Source of the DNA: Lumbricus terrestris
Lineage: Eukaryota; Annelida; Clitellata; Crassiclitellata; Lumbricidae
DNA length: 64,000 nucleotides
Reading direction: 5' to 3'
NCBI GenBank assembly: GCA_949752735.1
Contig: OX457038.1
Span: forward strand, 65,492,682 to 65,556,681
Position numbers and translations under genes: made by a program. The notes below the pieces were generated by a model, which did not search any database, was not told where the DNA came from, and was given only the letters and a program-made list of their open reading frames with translations. Positions 1-11,592 of this stretch are shown here, one piece after another. The number at the start of each line of letters is the position of its first letter. The stretch's first letter is position 1.

Positions 1-3000
1 TTTATTTTACATTTTTGACATGTAACCTGGTGCGGTGTGTCACCAGGAATTGTCTGATTTTAAATTAAACGAATATACAACAATCAAGTACTGGCACGCG
101 TAGGTCTACCATTATTCATCACTCTGCCTTGTGATCCAACTGTAGCAATGAGAATAACTTATACAAAGATGTAGGCACGTGCCGTAACCTATAACTTACA
201 AACAACTGAGAGCCGAATTAAGCAGTAGCAACTGTGACAAGCGAAAAAACCTCAGGATTGATGAATGCGATGTATCACAAGCTGTTTATAAACCATCGAC
301 AATGGCAGTGACAGACATGCCAGCTATTTGGCTGCCGATCTGCAACCGAGGCTACATACATGGTGGTGCGATCGAGTGCGTCAGAAACGGTCGATCACGA
401 TTTCGACCACCAATGGCTATATGCAGAGACTGTCCAAATTATAGGCTGCGGTGATGACATCGCCACCCAGCTGTTGGACTGCAGACGGTACAGCTGAGAC
501 TTCTTCAACGGAGACTTCAACGGAGACTTCGCAACCGGTTTACGACTTTACGACATAGACTTTGAACCTACTGCTTTAATTGCGTCTTCGCGAATCCATT
601 GCCGATGGTATGTCAACGAAGACGAAGATTTAATGAGCTATAACTGCATAACTCCGCCGTTTTCTGCCAGTGCCAGTCACAAGCCTGGATAAAGGAAGAG
701 GGCGACACTAATCATCTTTGATGTGGCAGTGTCGTTAAACATATAACAAGAGGAGACTGCATCGGACAGCTGCTGAAATAAGTCACACGGCGACAAAACG
801 CGACACTTGACGAAGAATCAAAAGTCAAGCATTCAACGATAAAATGTTGGCAACGGCATCAGCACAAAAGGAAAATGGGTTAAACAAAGACATGCCTAAA
901 CCAGTAGGCTATGCCAATTGCTCACATTCATCTGAACCAGTATGCTGAATTGCTGAATAGAATGATGACAACGGCAGCATTTAATCCTTACTGGATGATG
1001 AGAGTAATTTCGCCACATCTCAATCCGTTCGTGCGGACTATGAAGGTCCCTCTTGGTACGCATAATGAATGTTGCAATGCAAAAATGTCTGGCTGCTCTA
1101 CGAATAAATTAACGAGTCACCAGTCAACAGATCAGCTGGAAGTCAGACACATCGTATGAACGCAATGTGTACTACAAGAGGTTTAATAGCCTACTCTCTT
1201 GAATGCACAGCCATTGGCAGACCATCTGGACGTTCAAAGTAACTGAATTCTGCAGAGGGCATCGATGGAGAGAGATGGTAAACACTACACGTCGAAGCCA
1301 TTAAAGCACATAGATGCTGTGCAGTCTGTAGTGACGATTAAAGTCAAAGCGATGCAAGAAGTGCAACAATATTCGTCTGCGCATTGATTGACTGAATAGC
1401 TTCACGAAATAATTTTATAATAGATAACAGACAAGTGTGGGATATTTGTATTCGGAGATAATCGATAACTATAGGCTCTGCTGTTACAGGTTCTATTGTT
1501 AGTTGTACCTTTAGTACAACTGTTCTCTTATAGTCAAATGCAAATTTTAACAGTCTGTGTTGCTGCCTGAATAGTTTTTTCTTGAATGCCATAATTATAC
1601 ACTTTTATACAGTATGCCAATGGTTAATTCGCTCATTAATGTCATTGGACGACCGGAGATATTCTCGCACGAGGAGAGGCAAGACACAGTGGTCAGTGAT
1701 TAGTCAGTGGTCACGGTTTTAATTATTTTAGCAAGATTTCGAGAATGCAAATCAGGAAATTAAGAACATGTGTAAGCCTTACTCTTCGAAGAGGTTTCCA
1801 AATGTAAATTTCTAAGTTTCCTCTATGTGTATCGTTAGCAACATAATAACATAATTATAGTAATTAAATGTAAAGAAATGTACTGAGAAGCAATAAGCAA
1901 TAGTTAAAAAAGGAGTATTTTATTCCAAGGGACGAGTGTCCCTCCTGTCCCTATGTGCGAGGTCCATGGTTTAGCTGCTCTTGTGTGCATTATGTCAAGC
2001 ATTTATTTGCTCAAAGTGCCATTTGTAAAAGTTTGATGCGTTTACTGCTCTGGTCACAGCTTTAGCTGCCTTTAAATATCATATGTCATCGGTTTATTTC
2101 CTCTTAGAAAAGACTTAGATACCACTTGCCAAGAGTTATTAGGCCTATAATATGCTCTTAAATGCCCTACATAAAAGGCTTATAAATTATTATAGGCCTA
2201 CTCCTATATGCTATCACATAGGTCTAATGCCATGGACCTGGTTAGGGTCTTGAATGTTGTTACAACGTATTCCATGCCTACCTGTTCGGAAGCTTTCGTG
2301 AATCAATGTGCTCGATGTCATTGCTGCTGTCGTTCGTTGTTGCTTTAGGATGTTGCTTCTGTTGCACTGACCGGTTAAGCCTAACTGCAGACAAACTGTG
2401 CCTCGATCGGCCTTTAATTATTTGTACGAACCCACGTGGTCACAGCAGCCGCCTATAAATAGGCAAAGGCCTAAACTTCTGAATAATTATGGTCGCCTAT
2501 AAGGGCCATCAAAGCCAGTGGTGGTGGATCACGACTAACTTATCGATAGCCACGCCCACAAAGCATTAGGGGGGATTTAGCCCGTCGGTCAAATCTAATT
2601 TTGGCCGAGAAGACCAAAACAAGAGTTGTCACCCTTAAAAGTCCCTCAATACTGATTCATGACTGTCAGCAACGATTAGATTATAGGCCTAGCTCTGTTG
2701 TTTCTGCCTAAACAAAAATGCGGGCATCATTTCTCCTACTTCTCCTTAGTTCGCTAATTCGACACGACTCACGGGTTGCGGCTGTTCTCTCGTCTCAGTC
2801 ATAATTATATTTTTATGATACATGTAGTATTATACCGGTATTCTAATTCTCTCTGTCTCTGCTTCCATTCAGCTGTGTCACCACCAATTGAAAACAAGCG
2901 ATAACGAAATTGGTATATAGGCTATACGCCTGTGGAACACATTTTTAAGTTGGCCGATCCATTCCAACCACATAAATTGAAGTTTGGACGAAAAGCATAT

Positions 3001-3015
3001 CCCAGCTCCATTCTG
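1..3015. other. Intergenic DNA, no supported gene
   Basis: No long open frame, splice-bounded exon or recognisable protein motif was found on either strand. Short frames such as the one at 911-1159 encode nothing I recognise. The stretch is AT-rich with several TAGGCCTA octamers (about 2150, 2190 and 2680). A member of a dispersed repeat family lies at about 645-740 and is listed separately. Confidence 0.6.
645..740 (+). repeat. Dispersed LINE-tail-like repeat, copy 1
   Basis: About 95 bp beginning at an AACTCCGCC motif, then CTGCCAGTGCCAGTC, AAGCCTGG, GAGGGCGACACTAATCATC, ending near CGTTAA. Related copies occur at 10998-11095 (same strand) and 48625-48735 (opposite strand). The CAGTCCCAAGCCTGGGTAAA-GGAGGG layout recalls 3' ends of RTE-type LINEs. 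That assignment is from memory of the family and is uncertain; the three-copy repetition is seen directly. Confidence 0.5.
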
Positions 3016-3019
3016 CTCG

Positions 3020-3189
3020 GCGCTCGCGAATAAGTTAGGGCTCTGCGGCTTCTCTGCGCCTGTCTTTCGAGTGGCGCTTAAGAAATTTGAAGATTTCAAT
3101 TACAATTACAATTACGATTACAATTACGATCACAATTACAATTACGATTACAATTACAATTACGATCACAATTACGATTGCAATTACTA
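3020..3189 (+). repeat. LINE-like 3' tail with ATTACA/ATTACG hexanucleotide array
   Basis: A stretch reading CTTTCGAGTGGCGCTTAAGAAAT is followed by about 15 hexamers of ATTACA, ATTACG and ATCACA (3098-3189). The same arrangement ends the LINE fragment at about 22,845-22,885 (CTTTCGAGTAGCGCTTTAGAAAT then GATTAC repeats). This therefore looks like another 3' tail of the same non-LTR family. No RT coding sequence is visible upstream, so the copy is severely 5'-truncated. Confidence 0.55.
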
Positions 3190-3459
3190 TATTAGATCTA
3201 CAATTACGATTATTTCGTCTCACTCTTTACAGTAATGTCGGTAGATTGAAGGGATGGGATTATCATTACCAAAAGCACCTATTGAGCTAAGGATTCGTGA
3301 CATATCGTCAGTAATCTGTTTCCGGTTTGGTGACAGTACGCATAGGCGCGTGCATGCACACATGCACGCCTATCCTCGCGTTATATAGGTGGGGCAAAGA
3401 ACTAATTGTTGGCCTCGTTTGTTTGATCCGGCAGGATGACATCATTTGTTATTGGTCTC

Positions 3460-3690
3460 ATTACGTTCGGTATGGTATTGTCTGGTCTCGATCGTGTGGT
3501 CTGTCGGCTTTTGCGTGGTCTAATTTTATTTAGTCTTGTCTGGATTGGTCTGCGTGAATTCGTCTGGTTTGAGTCTATGTTGGGTCTGGTTGGATTTGAT
3601 TTAGTCTGGTCTGGTTTCCTTTGGGTTTTATTGGTCTGAATTGGTTTTCTTCGATTTGGTCTGGTCTGCTTTTCTTTGGTCTGGTCTTAA
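3460..3690 (+). repeat. Degenerate TGGTCTGG-rich tract
   Basis: A strongly strand-biased T/G-rich segment in which TGGTCTGG, TTTGGTCT and TGGTTTTCTT variants recur with no fixed period. It looks like a decayed minisatellite. Open frames across it are rich in F, V, W and L and are products of the repeat, not genes. Confidence 0.5.
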
Positions 3691-5520
3691 ATTGATTTCC
3701 TTTGAATCTAGATTGCATGATTCGCAGGTTCTGTCTATAGCTATACCAGATTAATCAACGGATGATTTCGCAGTTTAAAAGGTTGTCAGGGGCTTGGAAA
3801 GGCCGTGTGAGGTTTAGGAATACACAGAAGCATGGGCGCCTGCACAGAGAGGCAAGAGAGGGGCACTTGCCTTTTGGAAAATTGGCAATGATTTTTTTAA
3901 GCACGTACGCCAAAGCACTGTACTAAAGATACACATCGTAAAACCTAGAAATCTACATGTAGAAGCCTCTAAGAAAATACCCATGTTCTTCATTTCCTGC
4001 TTTGCATTTTTCAAGTCCCTTCTGTGAAATTGTAGCCGTGGCCATTTTGTGCTTTGCGCCCTCCTGTAGAAGTATATATGTCATGAGAAGTGCAAAGTTG
4101 GAGCGTTTTGACTCTATCTTTATGGGAATCAGTCATCCAACATAGGCTATATAGTGTGAAGAATGAATGGGTCACAGCAATAAAGATACAGTGATCAACA
4201 TAGGCAACCTATGTTGCAACCGTGTGAAGTTCGCCATTGAACCGTTTCTTTAAACGCCTCTATGAAGCAGTGGTATAGCGCTCTTGCTAGCAAGGCAATC
4301 CAGGGCAAATGCCCTCGTAATAAAGTCTTTGCCTATATTAGGTCGATGCCCTGCGCCATATGGCTGCGAGAAAAATTTGGGGCATAAATCTTCCTCTGGT
4401 CTGGTGTCTTGCCTGACTGCCCTAGCTATGCCCTGGGTACAAAACGATATCTGTTAAGAAACGCTCGTATCAAAATTAATGGTTTTGAACATTAGTTTGA
4501 TTTTGGCAAGTTCACGGCTTGCTCTGACTACCGGAATTTTTAACGAGAACAAAGAATGGTGGCCAGTATATAAGAAAGCTAAAACGTTCTGTCTCATCCT
4601 GCATATTGACATTCGTTATGGCATTTGGTTTCATAACTAACATTGCCATTAACTCCCCAATGAAGTGGGATTCTATAGATAGCCTACATTTAAGAAGTTT
4701 AAGTGCTGTCATAACTTAGTTCTGCACTCCACAGACTCAGTGTCATTCTGTTCCCAACGACTTAGTAGGCCACTGACTGAAAAGGAAGTCCAAACCATTA
4801 AAAAAAGTAGGCCTATTTGATATTCCAAATATAGGATGCTCTGAAAAGTATTTTTGTAAACGTAGGCCTACAAAATTTATAGGCTAAGTTTGAAATATAT
4901 TTGAAATACAAATACAAATTGGCATGCATGCATAAATACTTCTCAATGCATTTTAAATAGTATTTAAAGTATTCATTCATTCATGAAGCATGCCCTCCTG
5001 GGGCGTTGCATGTAATATGTCAACAACTCTTCTCCGCAACGGCTACAGTATTCTGCCAACCCGATTTAAAGAACGTTGTATTTAAAATACTCCCAAATAT
5101 TTGTCTGAGCTGTTGTGACGCAACTTGTGATAGTCTGCATTGACTTTCTTGTTCTGGTTTCGTGTGGTTGGTTTCACGTTGCCTTCCCTTTTCAGGAAGT
5201 CCAAGCGAACAACTGCCGCTTCTCTGTTCTTCCGTTAAGACCATAGAAACTTTCACCTACGCCGAGACGATTCAGTCTCTGCAGCACCAACAAAACAGAC
5301 AATAGCAGCAACAATTACAATGGGTATACGGCAACGACTGCGACAACAGACACAACACACAAAAACAACTACAATGAACAGCAGTAGGCTATAGTAACAA
5401 GAGAATGCAGCAGCATAAGCAACAACGACGAAGAAGTTGACAACGACGACTACATCACCAAAGATAACAAGCTTAAACAAATCCAACATAAAAAGCAGTG
5501 ACAAAGCCACTGGTCATACC
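3691..5520. other. Intergenic DNA with one decayed hAT-like fragment
   Basis: No gene is supported. At about 4267-4440 a segment begins CAGTGGTATAGCGCTC, contains CAGGGCAAATGCCCT, and ends near GCCCTAGCTATGCCCTGG. It resembles the ends of the inner hAT-like element at 6705-9446 but is too diverged for a target duplication to be read. The rest is AT-rich single-copy-looking sequence. Confidence 0.45.
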
Positions 5521-5874
5521 ATAATTAGACTCGTGGTCAGTAGACCCGTGGCCAAGTGGACTCGTGGTCAGTAGACCCGATGGACAACGACAACTAAAAA
5601 GTGAGCAACAAAAGGAGCAGTGCCTGCTGCCTATAGGGGCGTGACGACATTTGCGCATAGTCAACATCCCTGAAGGTTTTCACAATAATAATATTATAAT
5701 AGATCGCATGCGTCTTCTTGTGGAGCGACAAACGCCAGAGGTTCGTCATCAGAAAAAGAACCGAAGTTCCCACCATGCACAATGAAGGCAATAAAAGTCC
5801 TGTCGAGAGGGAGAGGATCAGTTAACTATGCACGCACAAACCCAAATACAAACACACGCACACACACACACACG

Positions 5875-5909
<35 letters not shown>

Positions 5910-5969
5910 CCAAGCTCACACTCATAACACACACACACACACGCACACACACACACACACAAACCCAAG

Positions 5970-6033
<64 letters not shown>

Positions 6034-6405
6034 TACACACACTCATACATACACACACATACACGCATACACACAGGCAACCACATGCAGAGGCCTATAG
6101 CGGGATGAAACAGGAAGTCGATACTAGATTATTATGGAAGAGATTGGCTTAGTCACTTGAGAAGTCCTTTTTTAGACTGACGCCCTATACATGCGTGTAT
6201 TGAGGCTATTAGACTCGACTACTATACACTGTATACAGGCACATCAGGGCGCATCAGGCTAACTGCAATCTGTGGCACCCAATATTTAGGAGACCGAATT
6301 GTCAGTATCGGTCAGTAGACTCGTTGGTCAGTATACCCGATGGTCGGTAGACCTGATAGACAATAGACCCGATGATCAGCAGACCCGTGGTCAGTAGACT
6401 TGACA
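5521..6405. repeat. GTCAGTAGACCCG minisatellite flanking a (CA)n block
   Basis: Units of about 13-20 bp containing GTCAGTAGACCCG or GTCAGTAGACTCG appear at 5528-5585 and again at 6297-6405. A compound (CA)n/(CACG)n microsatellite lies between them at about 5850-6078. The threonine/histidine and cysteine/valine frames through it are repeat artefacts. No gene is present. Confidence 0.6.
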
Positions 6406-6559
6406 ATAAATAGAGCACAATCAAGGGCGGATACAGAAATTTTCGAAGGGGGGTCAAAATTGTCGGTCTTGGCCTCTTGGGACAGGGAAAAATTTTCGTC
6501 TTGGTCGCCAAAAACTCTGATGACTTTTTTAAAGTCATTTGTCTCGAATTTCCAAGGAT

Positions 6560-6704
6560 AAGATACCATTTTATCCGCCAAAATAGGAAAAGATACAATT
6601 TTATCCGCCAATATAGGAAAAGATACCATTTTATTCGTCAAAATAGGAAAAGATATAATTTTATCCGCCAAAATAGGAAAAGATATTTTATCCGCCAAAA
6701 TAGG
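6560..6704. repeat. 30-bp minisatellite inside the outer hAT element
   Basis: Exact 30-bp spacing of a unit containing ACCATTTTATCCGCC, then AAAATAGGAAAAG, nearly five copies with point changes and one internal deletion. The same TTTTATCCGCCAAAATAG motif continues at 9478, on the far side of the nested element, confirming that the array was present before the insertion. Confidence 0.75.
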
Positions 6705-7113
6705 CAGTGGCGGCGCTACGCCAGGGCATGGCAGGGCAAATGCCCTGCCAAAAAAGCCTTTGCCCTGGTCGTTGCCCTGGTCATTGCCCTGCCAGACATT
6801 TTACTATGCCAGAATCTGTTTGGTCATATTATATCAATCTTTTATTCACCAAATGATGGTAGCACAAATTAATAAAACAACAAAGAAATACAGCATTCAC
6901 AGGACAGCATATCTGCCTGCATAGCACTAAAGACAGAAAACAGACTAAGTTTCCTTATTATAAAAGTTTGCATGCATAGATACTAGATATCCATAGCTGC
7001 CTAGGACTTCTAGGTTGACCTAAACCAAATATCAAATGTAGGCTACATTCCCAGACAGTGGTGGTTATACACAACAAGAATATATACACTGAAAATAACA
7101 AGCGCTCAAACAC

Positions 7114-7824
7114 TTAAGGCGTGTAAGAGAAGCATGATGCAAAACTGACAACAACATTGTTGTGTGAAAGGCATTTCTGGATAAAACGCAATCTTCTGGA
7201 TAACCAGCAGTCTGTAATATTAATTTCATGCATGAACTGCAGTACAGAGGCAACACTACTATGGGAGACTTTAAAAATTTTACATACTGCAGAGCTGTAA
7301 GTGTACTCTAAAGAGTTCAGCTCACTTTTGGTAGGGCTCACAGCTTCCATTCCATAAAGGAGAAACGGTTTACAGTGGGCAGCAACTAAATGCAACAAAA
7401 CTGGTTCACTGAGTTTGTAGCATTTACTATACAATGAATTAAATGATCTGTAAAACTTCACACGCATTTCATGCAGACTAATTTTAAATGACTTGGCTGC
7501 AGTCAGAAAACAGCCCAAATATTTTAATTTGTCAACAAAACTGATATCTACTCCATTGACCTTAATGCACTTACATGTATTACGAAACCGTGTTCCAATC
7601 CTCATAACTTGAGATTTGGCTACATTAAGTTTCATCTCAATACCTTTTAACTCGGCAAAGCAAATATCAACCATTGATTGGAGGTCACACAGCGATGCTG
7701 AAATTAAGATGAGATCATCTGCGTACATGACACATCCCAAGTAAGTATCGCCAATTCTACACCCATGACTAGACCTACTTAATTTTTCAATAATGTCATT
7801 CACATAGACAGCATATTGTTTCTT
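7114..7824 (-). pseudogene. Non-LTR retrotransposon reverse transcriptase fragment
   Basis: About 235 codons open on the minus strand correspond to the palm and thumb part of a LINE reverse transcriptase. A VNDIIEKL segment is followed by the catalytic YADDLILIS box, then KLNVAKSQVMRIG, FVDKLKYLGCFL and LLYGMEA, the usual order after the YADD motif. Fingers, endonuclease and the rest are absent, and the frame runs upstream into minisatellite sequence, so it is a fragment. It lies wholly within the inner hAT-like element. Either a LINE inserted there and was truncated, or the fragment was captured. The clade is not certain (I/Jockey/CR1-like). Confidence 0.8.
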
Positions 7825-7847
7825 ACTGTTCACATCCGTCCGCTCTC

Positions 7848-8045
7848 TGGCAGGGCAAAAGTTCTGGCAGGACAAAATTCTGGCAGGGCAAAAGTTCCGG
7901 GAGAGAAAGCTCTGGCAGTGCAAAAATTATGACAGGGCAAAATTCTGACAGGGCAACATTTTGACAGAGAAAAAGTTCTGGCAGGCAAAAATTCTGGCTG
8001 GGCAAAATTCTGGTATATAGGGCAAAAGTTCTGGAAGGGAACAAT
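7848..8045. repeat. 17-18-bp TTCTGGCAGGGCAAAA minisatellite
   Basis: About eleven imperfect units of TTCTGGCAGGGCAAAAG. The unit resembles the GGCAGGGCAAATGCC sequence just inside the left end of the same hAT element, so the array may have grown from element-internal sequence. That origin is inferred. Confidence 0.7.
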
Positions 8046-8274
8046 TCTGTGGCTGTTTACCCAACATTACGTTTACAACTGCATAATAGATCTATAAAAG
8101 CATAGGCCCAACTGCCGCTTTATTGTTTTTCAAATGAAGCGTAAACATTTGCTTCAAAACAATATACCTATAATTATACCTGACTCAGTAACTTTATTTG
8201 CTGAACTTTTTGCTTTCGAAATGCTAATCGAGAGAGGATTTGCGGTGCTTCACTAAGTCAGTGAGATTAGTCTA

Positions 8275-9065
8275 CAGCGTAGGCCATAAAAATGATCCCT
8301 AGGTTTCTTACCAATACCTTGGCCAAAATTAGGAATTTTTAAATGAAATTTTATAGGCTTAAGGCCAATTCATATTTACACATCATGTCCAGATTTTATT
8401 AAAATATTTTAAACAGAACACAATTCATATTTACACATCATGTCCAGATTTTATTAAAATATTTTAAACAGAACAAAAGTTGTATCACTTTTAGCGAGCT
8501 GCCGCCTACTGTTTTTTTACGATTCAGAAACACGACCCAGTAAAAAGTAACAAAAAACGATTTTATTAAGTAACATCTCAAATCATTGGTGTAAAAAAAC
8601 ATGCTATTGACAGAAAAAGCAATATTATTATTATTTAGGAAAAAAACAGGTGGACTTACCAGCAAAACTGCACGTCGCTGTGGCATCATTTAGCAAGACG
8701 ACTGTCGGTTGGTAAATTTTAAAAAAATTGAGTTTAATAATTTTGTTATTAAAATAATCAAATCGAAAATCTATCAAATTAAAACGCCCAATGTGTCAAT
8801 GGCTGACAAAATTTGTATTGATACACTTCATGAGCAAGGTCCTGGAGATAAAGTCATAATCGCCGCTTGCTCTGATAATCAGTGACGGTCTCACTAAAAA
8901 TGATGTAACTTTTGTTCTGTTTGAATATTGTGGTGAAATCTGGCCACCGTGCATTAAATTAATATGAATTGTCTTTAGGCCTGTAAGATTTGATATATTT
9001 TAAAAAAACTTCTGGCCAAGATATTTGACAAAAACCTTAGGGAGGGCCATTTATGGCCCACCCTG
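8275..9065. mobile_element. Mariner-type MITE (CAGGGTGGGCCATAAA ends)
   Basis: The left end reads CAGCGTAGGCCATAAAAAT. The right end is the inverse of CAGGGTGGGCCATAAATGG. TA dinucleotides sit at 8273-8274 and 9066-9067, as for Tc1/mariner insertions. A 60-bp direct repeat beginning CAATTCATATTTACACATC occurs twice (about 8368-8475), and inverted copies of the same sequence fold back in the right half. No transposase frame is seen. A related truncated copy starts at 11593. Confidence 0.7.
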
Positions 9066-9254
9066 TATAAGATTTATAAGATTTTCGTTCCAAATGTCAA
9101 AAAGTGTTCGGTTTTATGGCTTCGCCCATCTGATCCTCTGATCAACCGACCCTAATAGTGTAAGATGTATGATTTATGGCAAGCACGGTGGCGCAAAAAT
9201 TATGGGCCTATGTAAGCCAGGGGTCACTCTGCTCTGTTCCTTAAGAACCTAAAA

Positions 9255-9360
9255 ACTGCTTTATTTAGCCGTGGCTGGGCCGGGAGCGCTTCTGAGTAGC
9301 CTACCTTGAAGAGGCGCTATATAAATTTCTGAAATAATAATAATAATAATAATAATAAGC
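9255..9360 (+). repeat. LINE-like 3' tail ending in (AAT)n
   Basis: GGGAGCGCTTCTGAGTAGCC, a CTTGAAGA stretch and GCGCTATATAAATTTCTGA lead into an AAT array (about 9334-9358). An inverted copy at 23290-23400 carries a GAATGAAT tail instead, and partial copies lie near 10690, 40240 and 51055. A conserved body followed by a variable short tandem tail is typical of CR1/L2-like LINE or LINE-driven SINE 3' ends. Confidence 0.6.
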
Positions 9361-9799
9361 CCGTACTACGGAGCACTCGACTCGCCCTCTGCCCTGGTCA
9401 CTTGTATGACTGCCCTGGCTACAAAAAGTGGCTGGCGCCGCCACTGAAAATAGGGAAATTATATAGGCTAGATATAATTTTATCCGCCAAAATAGTTGAT
9501 GACCTTTTTTTAGTCGTACGGACCTCGTATATAAGGACCTCATGGGCGTGGAGAGGGGCCTGCGGGCTACTCATGGGGGGGGGCACGTCAACTTTCCTAG
9601 CCAGAATCGCTGGTCAAAAAGAAAGAAATTTCTAAATGGGGGGCCATGGCCGGAATGGCCCCCCTGGATCCGCCCCTGAGCACAACAACTGCATACGAAA
9701 TTGCTCTTCTTCCAAATTTCGTGAGTGCACAAACCTCGCCTTGACTGATCGACGGTGCAGATACAATTACATGTGTATAATTGCAGAGCATTACTTGCT

Positions 9800-9906
9800 T
9801 GAAATCCATACACAAAGTTACCGTTTTGAACGAGACTTGAACCCGTGTACTCCGCGTTACAAGTCGATCACTGTAACGAATCGGCAACCGTGCCACACGC
9901 TGACTC
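9800..9906 (-). repeat. tRNA-derived SINE-like fragment
   Basis: On the minus strand a TGGCACGGTTG stretch resembling a pol III A box is followed about 40 bases on by GGTTCAAGTCT, which fits a B box. A CGACTTGTAACGCGGAG segment resembling an anticodon arm lies between them. The spacing and stems do not make a proper cloverleaf, so it is not called as a tRNA. It abuts the GAY trinucleotide array at 9911. Confidence 0.4.
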
Positions 9907-9910
9907 TAGA

Positions 9911-9995
9911 TGAGGATGAGGATGATGATGGTGAAGGTGATAATAATGACGACGACGACGACGACGGTGGTGTTGATGATGATGATGATGATGAC

Positions 9996-10027
<32 letters not shown>

Positions 10028-10227
10028 TGACGATGATGAAGATGATGATGACGACGACGACGACGACGACGACGACAACGACGACGACGATGATGATGAT
10101 GATGATGTTGATGATGATGATGACAGCGACGATGACGATAATAATGAGGAGGAGGAGGAGAAGGAGGAGGATGACAATGATGACGAAGATGATAGCGACG
10201 ATGATGAAAACGATTATGTCGGTGATG
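9911..10227 (+). repeat. Compound GAT/GAC trinucleotide array
   Basis: About 300 bp of GAT and GAC blocks with short GAG and AAT interruptions. On the plus strand it would read as poly-aspartate and on the other as poly-serine or poly-histidine; no flanking protein homology supports coding. Confidence 0.8.
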
Positions 10228-11330
10228 GCAAATCACAACAGTCATAATCAACACGATCTTTATTGCCTTCATTGAAATTAGCTGCAGAAACCAAACTGTG
10301 TGCAAGCAATAATAGGCCTATGCCATAAATATCCCCCCACCAACCCCCCCCCATCCCCACCATACACGTATGCCAATCCCTTTCAATGACAACGGCCGAG
10401 CTATTAATAAGTCTGGTGATTTTGTAAACGTCAGCTAGCATACCTGAAGCATTACTGGCTGCCTGTTTTTTTGGTTGAATTAGGACAGCAAAACCACAAC
10501 CACGCGTAAATTCACACATACACACACGACATGGAAATCTTATTTTTTGCTAGTAGACCTAACTCCAAATTTCTAAAGAGCCACTTGGCTCAACATAGAC
10601 CTGCTTGATAAGAAGCACAGTGGCCACCAGATACAGAGGAACAATATTGCATTGTATAATTGCATTATGACCATTTATAGAGCGTTTCTTTCAGAAAGAG
10701 ACTTTCAGAAGCGCTCCCAGTGCGAATGACCGCGGCGCCACCATAGGTCGTGGAGGTCATCTTACTTCTCAATTATAATACACCTGACCCTGCCTTATGA
10801 CCTGGCCAAAATTCGTTGCAGTTCTTACAATATATTATTAATTATTATCTTCATTAGATTCAATTCTTTGGTCTGCTGAAAAACTTCCGTTAACTTGACG
10901 TAGGCCTATATAGTCTGCTAAAATTGCATGACTGGCGCCGTCACTGGAACGACCGACCCCTAATAGAGAAAGGGCAGGATTTCGAAGTGAGGAACTCCGC
11001 CACCGGTTGCGCTCTGCCAGTGCCAGTCCCAAGCCTGGGTAAAATAGGAGGGCGTCGCTAATGATCTGTGTTATTGAACAGTAGGCTACATGACGTTAAA
11101 CTGCAACTACTAATCGAAGTGAGGAAAAGATAAGGAAAGACTGAAAGACTACCAGATGAGTCTGTAGAAATTACTGGTTAGGCCACAGTTGGAAAACTGC
11201 TCCAAATGGGGCGGAATGAAGGTTGAATGGTAAAACACAGGATAAAAGTACAGAAGGACGCGAGTTCCATATTGTATAGTCATTTACTGTGTCTTGTCTG
11301 TTTAAATTTAAAACCAATGGCATTATCCCA
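10228..11330. other. Intergenic DNA with scattered repeat pieces
   Basis: No gene is supported. It contains a C-rich stretch (about 10335-10368), a GAAGCGCTCCC piece of the LINE-tail family near 10707, a GGCGCCGTCACTG end typical of the hAT families here (10933-10945), and a second copy of the CTGCCAGTGCCAGTC repeat at 10998-11095. Confidence 0.45.
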
Positions 11331-11331
11331 T

Positions 11332-11394
<63 letters not shown>

Positions 11395-11395
11395 T
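11331..11395. repeat. (TTTA)n microsatellite
   Basis: About 16 uninterrupted tetranucleotide units. Confidence 0.9.
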
Positions 11396-11592
11396 AGACA
11401 TATAAGTATCACTCATGCACAATACAAAACATTGACAAATTGAAGAAATGCAAAGTATAGATAAAAAAATTGGATAGGGCTGCCAAGATCTGAGGAGTAG
11501 GCCTAGGCTACGAAGACACAGGTAGGTTGAAAATGGAGACAAACAACATTAGCGAAATGAGAGGAAGAATATAGATCTAATTGAAGCTTATA

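Larger units (their letters stand above)
6705..9446. mobile_element. Inner hAT-like element (CAGTGGCGGCGC ends), 2.74 kb
   Basis: The terminal inverted repeats are CAGTGGCGGCGCTACGCCAG at the left and, on the opposite strand, CAGTGGCGGCGCCAGCCAC at the right. It is flanked by a perfect 8-bp duplication AAAATAGG (6697-6704 and 9447-9454). It sits inside the outer element and carries a non-LTR reverse transcriptase fragment (7114-7824), an 18-bp minisatellite and a mariner-like MITE (8275-9065). No hAT transposase is visible, so it was presumably moved in trans. The short MITE at 53764-53984 has the same ends. Confidence 0.85.
6422..9678. mobile_element. Outer hAT-like element (GGGCGGATAC family), split by another element
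   Basis: The left end reads CAAGGGCGGATACAG and the right end, on the opposite strand, CAGGGGCGGATCCAG, forming terminal inverted repeats. The flanks are AGCACAAT on the left (6414-6421) and AGCACAAC on the right (9679-9686), an 8-bp target duplication with one mismatch, as expected for hAT transposons. Without the nested element (6705-9446 plus one 8-bp duplication) it would be about 507 bp. A relative is found intact at 51216-51546. It codes for nothing recognisable and is probably non-autonomous. Confidence 0.8.

Noticed and set aside
911..1159. 82-codon frame with Met/His-rich start
   Set aside because: Length is within chance for this composition and no motif is seen.
5782..6108. His/Thr-rich and Cys/Val-rich frames
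   Set aside because: Translation of (CA)n; the same applies to 35720-36122 and 30381-31274 (ACAG array).
9800..9906. A tRNA gene on the minus strand
   Set aside because: A- and B-box-like motifs are present but spacing and stem pairing do not give a cloverleaf, so it is listed as SINE-like.
9636..10247. Frame of about 200 codons ending in poly-Asp
   Set aside because: The acidic part is the GAY microsatellite, and the first part is hAT and SINE-like sequence.
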